DNA of 64,000 nucleotides, from NCBI GenBank assembly GCA_011772495.1, contig WVZL01000025.1, positions 608 through 64,607 of the forward strand. The letters are read 5' to 3'. This DNA comes from Candidatus Aminicenantota bacterium (lineage in GTDB: Bacteria; Acidobacteriota; Aminicenantia; Aminicenantales; Aminicenantaceae). The stretch's first letter is position 1. Each line of letters opens with the position of its first letter. The notes under the pieces are model-generated. The model had not been told where the DNA came from. It saw nothing but the letters and a program-made list of their open reading frames with translations, and searched no databases. The translations under genes and the position numbers were made by a program. Below, piece by piece: positions 18,826 through 27,758 of this stretch.

Positions 18826-20949
18826 CTAAAAGGGGCATAGGCCAGAATGGCAGCCGCCTGAAAATTCAGATTCAGCGGTGATGAAACCATAGCGGTCGAT
18901 TGGCCTCTCTGCTATCCCAGAATCAAAAGAGAGCACTTGTTCCTTTTTTGTCCCGTAGCGATAAACGGTTATGCCTTTGCATTTCAGCTCGTAAGCTGAA
19001 AAATAAATACTTCTCACCTCTTCCGCCGAGGCTTCAGGAGGAAGGTTTATGGTCTTGGATACAGAATTGTCCGTGTGCCGCTGGAAAGCGCTTTGAATCC
19101 TAAGATGCTGGGAAGGCGGGACATCAAAAGCAGTCACGTATACCTTCCTCAAGTCCGCTGGGATTTCTATGATGTTCTGGATCGTACCGAATTTGCCTGC
19201 TTCAGCCATTAACTCTTTGGAATAGAGTCCTCGCTGGCGCATTTCTCTTTCGAAAAGGGGATGCGTTTCGAAAAGCTTGGCTCCTGATAACACATTTCGC
19301 ACGTAGCTGAGCGCAAACAGGGGCTCGATCCCACTGGAACAGCCCGCTAGGATGCTGATTGTTCCTGTTGGAGCTACGGTATTGACCGTGGCATTGCGCA
19401 GCCTTAGGTTTTTTTTAGGATAAACAGAACTTTCATAGTTAGGAAATACTCCTCTTTCTCGAGCCAAAGCCTGGGAAGCCAACAGAGATTCCTGTTGGAC
19501 AAACTTCATGATTTGAGAAGCCAGTTTGATTGCCCTTTCATCTAGGTAAGACATCCCCAATTTGATCAGCATATCTGCGAACCCCATTATACCCAGGCCT
19601 ATTTTGCGGTTGGCAAGGGTCATTTTTTTTATTTGAGGCAGGGGATATTTATTGACTTCTATCACGTTGTCCAGAAAACGCACGCCCCAGTGGATTTTCT
19701 CTTTTAGCATGTCCCAATCTAGGGAGTCATCTTTCACCATTTTGGAAAGATTGATAGAACCCAGGTTACAGCTCTCAAAAGGCAGAAGAGGGATTTCCCC
19801 ACAAGGATTGGTCGCTTCTATCCGGCCTAGTCCAGGAGTTGGATTTCGGCGGTTGATCTCGTCCAGGAAAACAAGACCAGGGTCTCCTGACCGCCAAGCC
19901 GAATAGACGACTAAATCAAAAAGAGGTTTGGCATTTATTGATCTAACTTTATTCTTAGTTCGGGGATTGATTAAATCAAAATTTTCTTCCTTCTGGACTG
20001 CATCCATGAATTTATCTGTAACGCCCACAGAAAGATTAAAATTAGAAAAAGCGCTCGCCTCTAGTTTGGCTTCTATAAAATCCATAACATCAGGATGGTC
20101 ACAGCGCAAAATTCCCATGTTAGCCCCCCGCCTTCTTCCTCCTTGGACGATAACTCCCGTGGCTTGGTTGAAAATACTCATGAAGGAAACAGGCCCAGAA
20201 GCCTCTCCTTTAGTTGTCGAGACCAGGTCTCCTTGGGGCCTTAATCGAGAAAAATCAAAACCTGTGCCCCCGCCTGTCTGGTGAATCACGGCCATGCTAT
20301 TCAAGGCCTTAAAAATTCCTTCCATAGAATCCTCAACGGGGAGGACAAAGCAGGCAGAGAGCTGGCCAAGAGAGGTGTTGGCATTCATAAGAGTAGGAGA
20401 ATTCGGAAGGAACTCCAAAGATGTCATCATTTTAAGGAATGCTTCCTCCACTTCTTCTCTTGATTTTTTCGACTTATAATTTGCCTCTGCTTCGCTGATC
20501 GCCCTGGCCACTCTCTGAAAAAGCTTCCTGGGTGTTTCGATGATGTTTCGGTCATCATCCTTTAAAAGATATCGGTTCTTGAGAACCAGGAGGGTATTCA
20601 AGGGAAGTTTCAAGTCGTCGACAACTCCGTAGATGACTTTGACTTGTCTGAGATCCTGATGCTCTTGGCGGTAGAGAATATAGCTTCTGGCAATAGAACT
20701 GTAGCCTTGTTCCATCAACACTTCTTCAACGATATCCTGTATTTCTTCAACCCAGGGAATCTTGTCCTTGAAATGTACAGACACTTTATCCAGGGTTTTC
20801 TTTCCTGAAAGCTCTGCTGTTTGGGCGGCCTTCTGTTCATCATTCAGGACCTCAAGGGCAGCTCGATAGATCGCTCTTTTTATTTTAAGAGGGTCAAAGC
20901 TGACTGCAGACCCATCCCTTTTAAGTATCTTCTTAGGCAGGACTTTCAC
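18826..20949 (-). CDS. nrdJ: Adenosylcobalamin-dependent (class II) ribonucleotide reductase
   Basis: Reduces ribonucleotides to deoxyribonucleotides with coenzyme B12 and no oxygen requirement. The N-terminus has an ATP-cone-like domain (KRDGSAVSFDPLKIKRAI, residues 10-27). The catalytic barrel holds FLPNSPTLMNA, NPCGEIPLLPFESCNLGSIN with the radical-site Cys, and TVAPTGTISILAGCSSGIEP. The C-terminal CHSGLC pair is the expected thiol shuttle. At 707 residues it is a compact NrdJ. No cobalamin riboswitch is seen upstream; the site-2 protease gene abuts it by 12 nt. Confidence 0.95.
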   Translation of the reverse strand: MKVLPKKILKRDGSAVSFDPLKIKRAIYRAALEVLNDEQKAAQTAELSGKKTLDKVSVHFKDKIPWVEEIQDIVEEVLMEQGYSSIARSYILYRQEHQDLRQVKVIYGVVDDLKLPLNTLLVLKNRYLLKDDDRNIIETPRKLFQRVARAISEAEANYKSKKSREEVEEAFLKMMTSLEFLPNSPTLMNANTSLGQLSACFVLPVEDSMEGIFKALNSMAVIHQTGGGTGFDFSRLRPQGDLVSTTKGEASGPVSFMSIFNQATGVIVQGGRRRGANMGILRCDHPDVMDFIEAKLEASAFSNFNLSVGVTDKFMDAVQKEENFDLINPRTKNKVRSINAKPLFDLVVYSAWRSGDPGLVFLDEINRRNPTPGLGRIEATNPCGEIPLLPFESCNLGSINLSKMVKDDSLDWDMLKEKIHWGVRFLDNVIEVNKYPLPQIKKMTLANRKIGLGIMGFADMLIKLGMSYLDERAIKLASQIMKFVQQESLLASQALARERGVFPNYESSVYPKKNLRLRNATVNTVAPTGTISILAGCSSGIEPLFALSYVRNVLSGAKLFETHPLFEREMRQRGLYSKELMAEAGKFGTIQNIIEIPADLRKVYVTAFDVPPSQHLRIQSAFQRHTDNSVSKTINLPPEASAEEVRSIYFSAYELKCKGITVYRYGTKKEQVLSFDSGIAERPIDRYGFITAESEFSGGCHSGLCPF

Positions 20950-20961
20950 CGATTTCCCTCT

Positions 20962-22077
20962 TTAAACATTAAGCTCGGTGCGAAGCTGGATATAGCGCAA
21001 GATATCCGTACGGCAGATAATCCCAGCAATCTTTGTTCCTTTCATGACCGGAACTTGGTGGATTTCTTTGGCTGTCAGACTGTTGAGGATCTTGCTGCCA
21101 TCCGTATCCACAGAGACGGCTTCCAATTTTTCTCTCGGAGTCATGATTTCTCCCACGGTGATCGTGGACCACTTTTCTCGAGGAGTGGCCTTGACATCTT
21201 CTAAACAGACGATCCCCCTAAGCTCTCCATTATCGGAGACTAGAAAAACTCTTTCCTTCTCCTTGAAAATATAATTATCCACCAGATCCTGGACAGAAAC
21301 GCTGCCGGCCACAGTCTTATAGTCCTTGATCATCAAGTCTTCTGCTCTCACTCCTTTTAACAAAGTCTCAACCATCACCTGTTGATAGCCTCTCACAGCA
21401 GCACTGTGAAGAAACCACCCGATAAAGATCAACCAAAAGCCTGAAATATTACCCCTGAGAATTTGAAGGATACCACCAAATATGAGTAAAAAAGCAAATC
21501 CCTGACCTGCCAGCGAGGCAATCCTGGTTGCTTTTTTCAGGTTGCCAGTGATCTTCCAGAGGATAGACCTCAGGACCCTTCCCCCATCCATAGGGAATCC
21601 AGGAAGAAGGTTAAAGACAGCCAGGATGGTGTTTATTATGGCCAGGTACGAGATAGAAGCATACAGAGGTTCACTTATTCCCCGCAGAAACAGAGCCAGT
21701 ATGAGAAACATCCCAGCCAGAAAGAAACTGGAAACAGGGCCCACTAAAGCCATCACGAATTCTTTCGATGGCTGCTTGGGCTCCTCGGTTATCTGGGCCA
21801 CTCCTCCTAGGATAAAAAGCGTGATGCTGCGGACTTTCTCTCCCTGTTTAATGGCTACCAGAGAATGGGCAAGCTCATGGAAAAGAACAGAAGCAAAAAC
21901 AAGAAGGCTGGTCAAGAGACCCATGGCCCAATAAAGACTCCGCGGCCAATCAGGAAAGTACTGAGGAAAGTAAGTCCCGGCTAAGATCCAGCTGAATAAA
22001 ATAAAAATAATCAACCAGCTTGAATCAATATTGATATCTATCCCTAAAATTCTTCCCACTCGCCATGAATGCCTCAT
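20962..22077 (-). CDS. Site-2-type intramembrane metalloprotease (M50) with CBS domains
   Basis: A 371-residue multi-span membrane protein. The zinc motif HELAH falls in the second or third span (LFHELAHSLVAI, about residues 67-78) and the partner Asp is in LLPGFPMDGGRVLRS near residue 160. Two CBS motifs fill the C-terminal 130 residues and probably sense a nucleotide, as in SpoIVFB-like group III site-2 proteases. The substrate is unknown; anti-sigma factors are common targets, so the anti-sigma at 0.8-1.4 kb could be one. Confidence 0.92.
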   Translation of the reverse strand: MRHSWRVGRILGIDINIDSSWLIIFILFSWILAGTYFPQYFPDWPRSLYWAMGLLTSLLVFASVLFHELAHSLVAIKQGEKVRSITLFILGGVAQITEEPKQPSKEFVMALVGPVSSFFLAGMFLILALFLRGISEPLYASISYLAIINTILAVFNLLPGFPMDGGRVLRSILWKITGNLKKATRIASLAGQGFAFLLIFGGILQILRGNISGFWLIFIGWFLHSAAVRGYQQVMVETLLKGVRAEDLMIKDYKTVAGSVSVQDLVDNYIFKEKERVFLVSDNGELRGIVCLEDVKATPREKWSTITVGEIMTPREKLEAVSVDTDGSKILNSLTAKEIHQVPVMKGTKIAGIICRTDILRYIQLRTELNV

Positions 22078-22226
22078 TTTCTAACCTCCACTGAAAATTC
22101 CCCTTCTTTCTTCATTCCAGGCAAAAGCTTTTTTCCCAAAGCTAGGCTTCTCTCATACCGCTCCCATTACGTTCAGCAAAGCTAAACTTAGACATAGAAT
22201 CTATCTCTTCACAAGGAGAATTTCGA

Positions 22227-22730
22227 TTAAAACTTAGTGAATTTTTCCTTGGGAGAACCACAAACCGGGCATTTTTCAGGAGCCTCGCCTTCGATCGTAA
22301 AACCGCAGACTTGACAGACTTGGATAGGCTTAAATTCCAAATCCTCTCCTTTAGCCAGAGCTGCTTTGGCTTTTGTATAAAGCTCTGCATGAACTTTCTC
22401 TGCCTCCAAGGCCCATTTATTCATGGTCTCAGCGACTTTCTCCTGCTGTTCTTCCGCTACCCTGATATAAGCTGGATACATCTCATTCACCTCAAAGGTT
22501 TCTCCATCGATGGCAGCCTGAACATTCTCCTTGGTCTCTCCGATTCCGGAAAGGGCCCGAAGATGATTGGTGGCATGAACTTGCTCGGCAAAAGAATTAG
22601 CCCTGAAAAGCCGGGCAATGTTGGAAAATTTCTCCCTCTCTGCTTTATCAGCAAAAGCCAAATATTTTATGTGAGCCTGACTTTCTCCAGCAAAGGCATT
22701 CTCGAGATTCTCCTCGGTCATTTTTTTCAT
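22227..22730 (-). CDS. rbr: Rubrerythrin
   Basis: A non-haem iron peroxidase of anaerobes. The first 130 residues form the diiron four-helix bundle (ENLENAFAGESQAHIKYLAFADKA, paired Glu and ExxH). The C-terminal rubredoxin domain has CQVCGFTIEGEAPEKCPVCG (two CxxC pairs binding Fe(SCys)4). The GGAGG ribosome-binding site sits upstream of ATG 22730. It follows nadA by 12 nt, where it may protect the oxygen-sensitive 4Fe-4S enzymes made from the same gene train. Confidence 0.95.
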   Translation of the reverse strand: MKKMTEENLENAFAGESQAHIKYLAFADKAEREKFSNIARLFRANSFAEQVHATNHLRALSGIGETKENVQAAIDGETFEVNEMYPAYIRVAEEQQEKVAETMNKWALEAEKVHAELYTKAKAALAKGEDLEFKPIQVCQVCGFTIEGEAPEKCPVCGSPKEKFTKF

Positions 22731-22742
22731 TTTGTTGCCTCC

Positions 22743-23654
22743 TTAGATTTCGATCATTCTCTGAATAGCTCCTCTAGCCCTCTGGCTGATGATTCGAGGA
22801 ACTTCGATTTTATAAATCATTTCTTCTAAAGACTTCAGGACTTTCCTGAGATCAATTTTTCTCATGTTGGCACAAAGAGCTATATCTTTGGCCGGGTAAA
22901 AATTCTTGTCAGGATTCTCCTTTTTCATCCTGTAGATGATACCAGCTTCAGTAGCCACAATGATTTCCTTTTTCTCGGTTTTCCGGGCTTCTAGAATCAT
23001 CTTTCCCGTGGAGAGAACTTTATCTGACATATCTATGACCTCAGGTCTGCACTCGGGGTGAGCCCAGACTTCTGCTTCAGGATACAGCCTTTTCTTCTCG
23101 TTTAGATCTCGAAGCATAATCCTGTGGTGGACATAACAGCATCCATCCCAAGGAATGATCTTCTTTTCTGTGAAACGCGCCACATAAGCGGCCAAGTTCT
23201 TATCTGGAGCAAAAAGAACTTCTTCTCCGTCTACAGAATCCACGATTTTAAGAGCATTCGATGAGGTGCAGCAGATGTCACATTCTGCTTTGACTTCAGC
23301 TGTGGTATTCACGTAACAGACAGCTTTTCTCCCGGGATATCTTTTCTTCCATTCGATGAGTTCTGAAGCTGTGATCATGTCAGCCATAGGACAGCCAGCC
23401 TTAATTTCAGGAATCAGGACTGTTTTGTTCGGGCATAGTATAGCTGCGGTCTCAGCCATAAAATGAACGCCGCAGAAGACAATGATTTCTGCTTCCCTGA
23501 TCTGGGCCGCCATTTGACTTAGCTGCAGGGAGTCGCCCACAAAGTCGGCCACATCCTGCACTTCGCCAATCTGATAATTATGAGCTAGAATGATTGCTTT
23601 TCTCTTATCTTTTAGTTCTCCAATTCTATCTAAAACTACCTCTGTCTTCATCAT
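22743..23654 (-). CDS. nadA: Quinolinate synthase NadA
   Basis: A 4Fe-4S enzyme that condenses iminoaspartate with DHAP to quinolinate in NAD synthesis. The 303-residue sequence has IILAHNYQIGEVQDVADFVGDSL at the N-terminus, FCGVHFMAETA with the first cluster Cys, VCYVNTTAEVKAECDICCTSSNA in the middle, HPEC and CANMRKIDL near the C-terminus. The start overlaps the STAS gene by 4 nt. nadB and nadC are not in this window. Confidence 0.96.
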   Translation of the reverse strand: MMKTEVVLDRIGELKDKRKAIILAHNYQIGEVQDVADFVGDSLQLSQMAAQIREAEIIVFCGVHFMAETAAILCPNKTVLIPEIKAGCPMADMITASELIEWKKRYPGRKAVCYVNTTAEVKAECDICCTSSNALKIVDSVDGEEVLFAPDKNLAAYVARFTEKKIIPWDGCCYVHHRIMLRDLNEKKRLYPEAEVWAHPECRPEVIDMSDKVLSTGKMILEARKTEKKEIIVATEAGIIYRMKKENPDKNFYPAKDIALCANMRKIDLRKVLKSLEEMIYKIEVPRIISQRARGAIQRMIEI

Positions 23655-23926
23655 TTATCCCCTTGATCTTCAATTCCTAGCATGGTACGAATAAAAAGAG
23701 AACAATTCCTCTTCTCAACCTCTTGATGCGGATATTGATTAATCCTCTTGACTGCTTCTTCATCAAGATAGCTAACCTTAGAGAAATCCAAGACTATTTT
23801 CTTTCCTTTCTTTAGGCCTTTTTCAATTTCAGTCTCCAGCTCTTTTACCCATTCCTGAAAAATCTTCCCTTCCAGGAAGAGCACAGTTTTATTGGCCGAA
23901 TGCTTTTTTTCTGTAATTCTTAACAT
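23651..23926 (-). CDS. STAS-domain protein
   Basis: A 91-residue single-domain protein with the STAS core: LFLEGKI, VLDFSKVSYLDEEAVKRI (the conserved D-S/Y-L-D helix start) and a final helix-strand. STAS domains act as anti-anti-sigma factors or as regulatory domains of transporters. The usual phosphorylatable Ser is Tyr here (SYLDEEA), which argues against a simple SpoIIAA switch. It overlaps nadA by 4 nt, so the two are translated together; why is not clear. Confidence 0.75.
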   Translation of the reverse strand: MLRITEKKHSANKTVLFLEGKIFQEWVKELETEIEKGLKKGKKIVLDFSKVSYLDEEAVKRINQYPHQEVEKRNCSLFIRTMLGIEDQGDK

Positions 23927-24039
23927 CTTATTCCTGTTTCTTCTCTAATCCTTTGTCCTAAAGGCCTTCATTCTCACCCAGTGCATCACCTTTTCGCTTG
24001 CCTTCCCAATTCTGCAAGGTGAGCTGTCAAGCTCAAGGC

Positions 24040-24609
24040 CTATACTCTCACTCGAGTGGCTCCACAATGAGAGCACTCCTCCTTATCCTTCCGAGTCGGC
24101 TTTCCGCATTCTGGACAATCCTCGAGTTCAATCTGGCATTTATCGCAGAAATCTTCAGCGCCTTCGATAGGTCCTTCACAATAAGGGCAACAGCATTTGT
24201 CTTCAACAGGATTGTTACCGGATTTGATTTCTTTTTTTGGGTTCTGTCTCTCTTGGTAATTTTCTATGGCCTTATGAAGAGCATCGGCCCCTAGGTTTGA
24301 ACAATGCAGCTTATTCTTGGGCAATCCGCCCAGCTCTTCGGCAACAATCTTATTGGTGATTTTCATGGCTTCCTCCAGAGTTTTTCCCATAGCCATCTCG
24401 GTCACTATGCTCGAGACGGCTATGGCTGCTCCACAGCCGAAAGTCTGAAACTTGATATCAGCCAGTCGATTGTCTTTAACTTTGATGTAAAAAGCCATCA
24501 TGTCGCCGCAGACAGGATTGCCAACCTTGCCAACGCCGTCTGCATCCTCGATGATCCCAACATTCCTGGGATTTTGAAAATGATCCATGACCTTTTCGCT
24601 GTAAATCAT
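24040..24609 (-). CDS. IscU/NifU-type Fe-S scaffold with C-terminal zinc-ribbon tail
   Basis: A 189-residue protein. Residues 1-125 are an IscU-like scaffold with its three cluster cysteines in NPVCGD, FGCGAA and LHCSNLG. A tail of about 60 residues follows with repeated CxxC knuckles (CPYCEG, CDKC, CPECG, CSHCG), a double zinc-ribbon not present in ordinary IscU. Together with nfu and the korAB operon it suggests local Fe-S supply for the ferredoxin oxidoreductase, NadA, Nth and radical SAM products of the same train. No IscS desulfurase is in the window. Confidence 0.88.
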   Translation of the reverse strand: MIYSEKVMDHFQNPRNVGIIEDADGVGKVGNPVCGDMMAFYIKVKDNRLADIKFQTFGCGAAIAVSSIVTEMAMGKTLEEAMKITNKIVAEELGGLPKNKLHCSNLGADALHKAIENYQERQNPKKEIKSGNNPVEDKCCCPYCEGPIEGAEDFCDKCQIELEDCPECGKPTRKDKEECSHCGATRVRV

Positions 24610-24611
24610 TT

Positions 24612-24749
24612 TTACCTCTCCTTCCTGGATATGGCTTGATAAGGAGACAAGTTCTGAAATCTCCCGCCTTTCAAGGGAACGCTAGGCTGGAAAGATTCAG
24701 CATCTTCGACGAATGTCTCCATTATCAGAACGGAGATTCTTCCTTTCAT
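24612..24749 (-). CDS. Possible small ORF between nfu and the scaffold gene
   Basis: A 45-codon frame starts at ATG 24749, one base after the nfu stop, and ends at TAA 24614-24612, three bases before the scaffold ATG. It reads MKGRISVLIMETF at the start and is polar afterwards. It fills the gap exactly, which is why it is listed, but no strong ribosome-binding site or family is recognised and it may be chance. Confidence 0.3.
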   Translation of the reverse strand: MKGRISVLIMETFVEDAESFQPSVPLKGGRFQNLSPYQAISRKER

Positions 24750-24750
24750 C

Positions 24751-24972
24751 TTAAACGGCGATGACCTTCTTTATTTCTGGAATCTCACTCTTAAGATGTC
24801 TTTCGATCCCCATTTTTAAGGTCATTTGAGACATAGGACACCCTCCACAGGCACCCGTCAATCTAACCCTGACCACTTCGCCTTTGACCTCTACCAATTC
24901 GACATCTCCTCCGTCCGCTTGAAGAGCTGGACGAACCTTGTTCAGAGCTTCTTCGACTTTTTCTTTCGTCAT
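24751..24972 (-). CDS. Nfu-type (NifU C-terminal domain) Fe-S carrier
   Basis: A 73-residue protein that is just a NifU C-terminal domain: VRPALQADGGDVELVEV, then CGGCPMSQMTLK, whose CxxC cysteines bind a cluster at the dimer interface. Such proteins pass 4Fe-4S clusters to target enzymes. It lies 18 nt after korB and before the IscU-like scaffold, which suits a role in maturing KorAB and nearby Fe-S enzymes. Confidence 0.92.
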   Translation of the reverse strand: MTKEKVEEALNKVRPALQADGGDVELVEVKGEVVRVRLTGACGGCPMSQMTLKMGIERHLKSEIPEIKKVIAV

Positions 24973-24990
24973 GTGTTCCTCCTTAATATA

Positions 24991-25851
24991 TTATCTGAAT
25001 TTTTGCAGGTAATTTTCAAATTTTGGCATATCAATTTTTAAATCATTAAATACAAGTGGCTTTTCTTTCTTAGGCAGTACCAGCTCCTCGTAGGAAGGCC
25101 TGCTTTCTTCATAGATCAAGCCTACCGGAATCTTCCCGCCGGCATTCAGCCTTTCCCAGGCATGGTTTCTGTCTCGGGGGTCATAGCTGGAGTCATCCTC
25201 CAGGAGATAGACATTTTCCTTATACCACTCATAGGAATATAATTTATTCTGAGTTACGCAAGGACTGAGAACTTCAATCAAGGCAAATCCCTTATGTTTC
25301 ATTCCTCTTTCAATGAGAGAGGCCAAGCGGGATGACTGGCCAGAAAATCCGCGGGCCAGGAAAGTGCCTCCTGCAGCAAGCGCCATCCGGATTCCATCCA
25401 GGGGAACTTCCTTGGAGCCATAGGGAGTTGATTTTGAAACAAAGCCGAGGCTGCTGGTGGGAGAAGTCTGACCCAGCGTCAAAGCATAAACCCGATTATC
25501 GACCACCAAATAGGTGAGGTTGATATTTTTCCTTAAGGCATGGATGAAGTGGCTCAGTCCTATGGAATAGGCATCCCCATCTCCACTGACTCCCAGCACC
25601 TGAAGGCCAGGATTGGAAAGCTTAATCCCTGCGGCCACTGGCAACACCCGACCATGGAGGCCGTGAAATCCATAGGCTTTGAAATAATTGCTTAATCTTC
25701 CGTGACAGCCAATTCCGGTGACCACCACCATGTGTTCTGGATCCAGGTCCATAGCCGCGGCAGTTGTCTTCAGGGCATCAAATAGAGCAAAAATGCCACA
25801 GCCTGGACACCAGGTCGGAGCCTCCAAGTGATAATCTCGTTTGTTTCTCAT
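24991..25851 (-). CDS. korB: 2-oxoacid:ferredoxin oxidoreductase, beta subunit
   Basis: The thiamine-diphosphate subunit of an oxoacid oxidoreductase of 2-oxoglutarate/2-oxoacid type. The 286-residue sequence has TWCPGCGIFALF, GIGCHGRLSNYF, the TPP/Mg site GDGDAYSIGLSHFIHALRKN with the later VDNRVYALT, and TSP. It starts one base after korA ends, so the pair is co-translated. No separate ferredoxin-type delta subunit is present. Which 2-oxoacid is used cannot be told from sequence. Confidence 0.92.
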   Translation of the reverse strand: MRNKRDYHLEAPTWCPGCGIFALFDALKTTAAAMDLDPEHMVVVTGIGCHGRLSNYFKAYGFHGLHGRVLPVAAGIKLSNPGLQVLGVSGDGDAYSIGLSHFIHALRKNINLTYLVVDNRVYALTLGQTSPTSSLGFVSKSTPYGSKEVPLDGIRMALAAGGTFLARGFSGQSSRLASLIERGMKHKGFALIEVLSPCVTQNKLYSYEWYKENVYLLEDDSSYDPRDRNHAWERLNAGGKIPVGLIYEESRPSYEELVLPKKEKPLVFNDLKIDMPKFENYLQKFR

Positions 25852-27591
25852 TCATACAGCCTTTTGGATCGGAGTTGAAATCTCTTTGGGCCGGAAAGCC
25901 CGGCCAGAATATTTATTGATATGCTTTAATCTAACACCGGATTCTACTTGGCTCTGGATGAGATTGCTCAGCTGGCCGGTGAAATTATTCTCGACCACAA
26001 AAACTTCACGGCTCTTTTCCAAGAATCTCTTTACTGCCCGGTGGGCAAAGGGCCAAAGAGTCCTTATTTGGAGGAATTTAGAGTGAATCCCTTTCTTCTC
26101 GAGCTGATCCATGGCCTCTCGAATAGGGCCAAGAGTCGAGCCTACTCCAATAATCCCGATCTCAGCCTCTTTTTTCCCCCATATTTTTGGAGGAATGAGT
26201 TCCTGGGATGCCTTCTTCAGCTTCCTCATCCTCTTTTTCATCATTTTGATCCTGTTCTCTGGGTCTTCGTTACGGTATCCCTTCTCATCATGCTCGTTTC
26301 CTTCTACCATATGAATCCCATTTTTCAGGGAAGGGATAGCTCTGGGTGACACACCATCCGCTGTAAATTCATATCTCTTAAAATCCTTGATCCGAAGAAG
26401 CTCTGGCTGCGAAAGAAGCTTTCCCCGCTCTATCTTTATCTTACTAAGATCAAACATCTTCACTGTTCGCAGGTTTTGAGCATAATCCTGTTCAGTGAGA
26501 AGAATCACCGGACACTGGTATTTTTCGGCTAAATTAAAAGCCTTGACGGAGAACTCGAAACATTCTTCTATGGTTCCAGGGGCGAGAATAATTCGGGGAA
26601 ACTCGCCATGAGAACCATACAGCCATTGATTCAAATCTCCCTGCTCGGTTTTGGTGGGAATCCCTGTGCTCGGGCCAGTCCTCTGGACATGGGCCACAAC
26701 CAACGGAATCTCAGCCATCCCAGAAAGTGAAAAACCTTCCATCATCAGTGAAGCGCCTGGTCCAGAAGTCGAGGTCATCGCCCTGGCTCCAGCATACGAA
26801 GCGCCCAAAGCCATGTTCACAGCCGCCAACTCATCCTCAGTCTGGATGACCAGGCCATTGTATCGAGGCAGGTGAATGGCTAGCCACTGCCATATTTCTG
26901 TAGCCGGGCAAATAGGATAAGCTGCAAAAAACCTGCATCCCCCTGCTAAGGCTCCCAAGGCAATGGCTTCATCTCCTGAAAGGAGAAGTCTCGCCCCATT
27001 TTTCCTCTTGGGTAGAGTGTGACATTCCTCTGACCTAATGACTTTCTTAGCCTCTTTCATGCCTAAAAAAAGGGCTTTGATATTTTTCCTAACGATTTCT
27101 TTGCCCTTTTTCTCAAGAAAAGTTTCAGAAATGACTTCCTTGATGATCGAGAAATCGAGATTCAGAATATAGGTCAAAGGTCCCAGGGCTATGATGTTCT
27201 TAAAAATCTCGTGACCAAAATTCTCCTTAGCTAGCTTTCTCAACGGAAACTTATGAAAGGTGATCTTCTCTCCTTTCCTAGGAGCGAGGCCTGCCACATC
27301 CTGGCCATCACAAAATACAACTCCTCCGGGAGCTATTCTTTTCCTGTGCTTCAGAATAGATTCACAATCAAAGGCCATGAGTATATTTTCTTTATCGGCT
27401 CGGCCATAGATTCTCTTTAGGCTTGCTCTGATGCTATAATTGGTAGGCTCTCCTCTTATGTTAGAGGGGAAGTCTCGATAGGTGGCCACTTCCCAACCAG
27501 ATCTTTTCAAGATCTTGGCCAGAACATTCCCCGTAAAGAGAACACCGTCTCCAGCTTTTCCGGCGATTAATACTGAAACATCATTTATCAT
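25852..27591 (-). CDS. korA: 2-oxoacid:ferredoxin oxidoreductase, fused gamma-alpha subunit
   Basis: A 579-residue fusion. The N-terminal 190 residues form the gamma domain (IAGKAGDGVLFTGNVLAKIL, RDFPSNIRGEPTNYSIR). The rest is the alpha/pyrimidine-binding and domain II parts (SGDEAIALGALAGGC, YPICPATEIWQWL, STSGPGASLMMEGF). It makes acyl-CoA from a 2-oxoacid and CoA and passes electrons to ferredoxin. Transcription probably starts from the sigma-54 promoter about 70 bases upstream, beside the gene of a sigma-54 activator. The exact substrate is open. Confidence 0.92.
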   Translation of the reverse strand: MINDVSVLIAGKAGDGVLFTGNVLAKILKRSGWEVATYRDFPSNIRGEPTNYSIRASLKRIYGRADKENILMAFDCESILKHRKRIAPGGVVFCDGQDVAGLAPRKGEKITFHKFPLRKLAKENFGHEIFKNIIALGPLTYILNLDFSIIKEVISETFLEKKGKEIVRKNIKALFLGMKEAKKVIRSEECHTLPKRKNGARLLLSGDEAIALGALAGGCRFFAAYPICPATEIWQWLAIHLPRYNGLVIQTEDELAAVNMALGASYAGARAMTSTSGPGASLMMEGFSLSGMAEIPLVVAHVQRTGPSTGIPTKTEQGDLNQWLYGSHGEFPRIILAPGTIEECFEFSVKAFNLAEKYQCPVILLTEQDYAQNLRTVKMFDLSKIKIERGKLLSQPELLRIKDFKRYEFTADGVSPRAIPSLKNGIHMVEGNEHDEKGYRNEDPENRIKMMKKRMRKLKKASQELIPPKIWGKKEAEIGIIGVGSTLGPIREAMDQLEKKGIHSKFLQIRTLWPFAHRAVKRFLEKSREVFVVENNFTGQLSNLIQSQVESGVRLKHINKYSGRAFRPKEISTPIQKAV

Positions 27592-27658
27592 ATTTTCTTC
27601 ACGACTTCGGTAACTCCAACGGTGATCAAATCCTCAAAAGTCTTAACTTAATGTTAAT

Positions 27659-27674
27659 TGCAATATTAATGCCA
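27659..27674 (-). promoter_or_regulatory. Predicted sigma-54 (RpoN) promoter for the korAB operon
   Basis: On the minus strand the sequence is TGGCATTAATATTGCA: the -24 GG (27673-27672) and -12 GC (27661-27660) are separated by exactly ten bases, as sigma-54 requires, with near-consensus flanks (TGGCA...TTGCA). A start near 27649 would give a leader of about 57 bases before korA. The next upstream gene encodes a sigma-54 activator. Confidence 0.72.
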
Positions 27675-27758
27675 ATTCGAATCCTTTATTTTTTATATTC
27701 TAACTCATTGATTTAAAAAAAAATACAAATTTATTAAAAAATTCAAGGGAACGGTTCA

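Noticed and set aside
20950..20961. Cobalamin riboswitch for nrdJ
   Set aside because: Only 12 bases separate nrdJ from the site-2 protease gene, and no riboswitch-like region is seen before that gene either.
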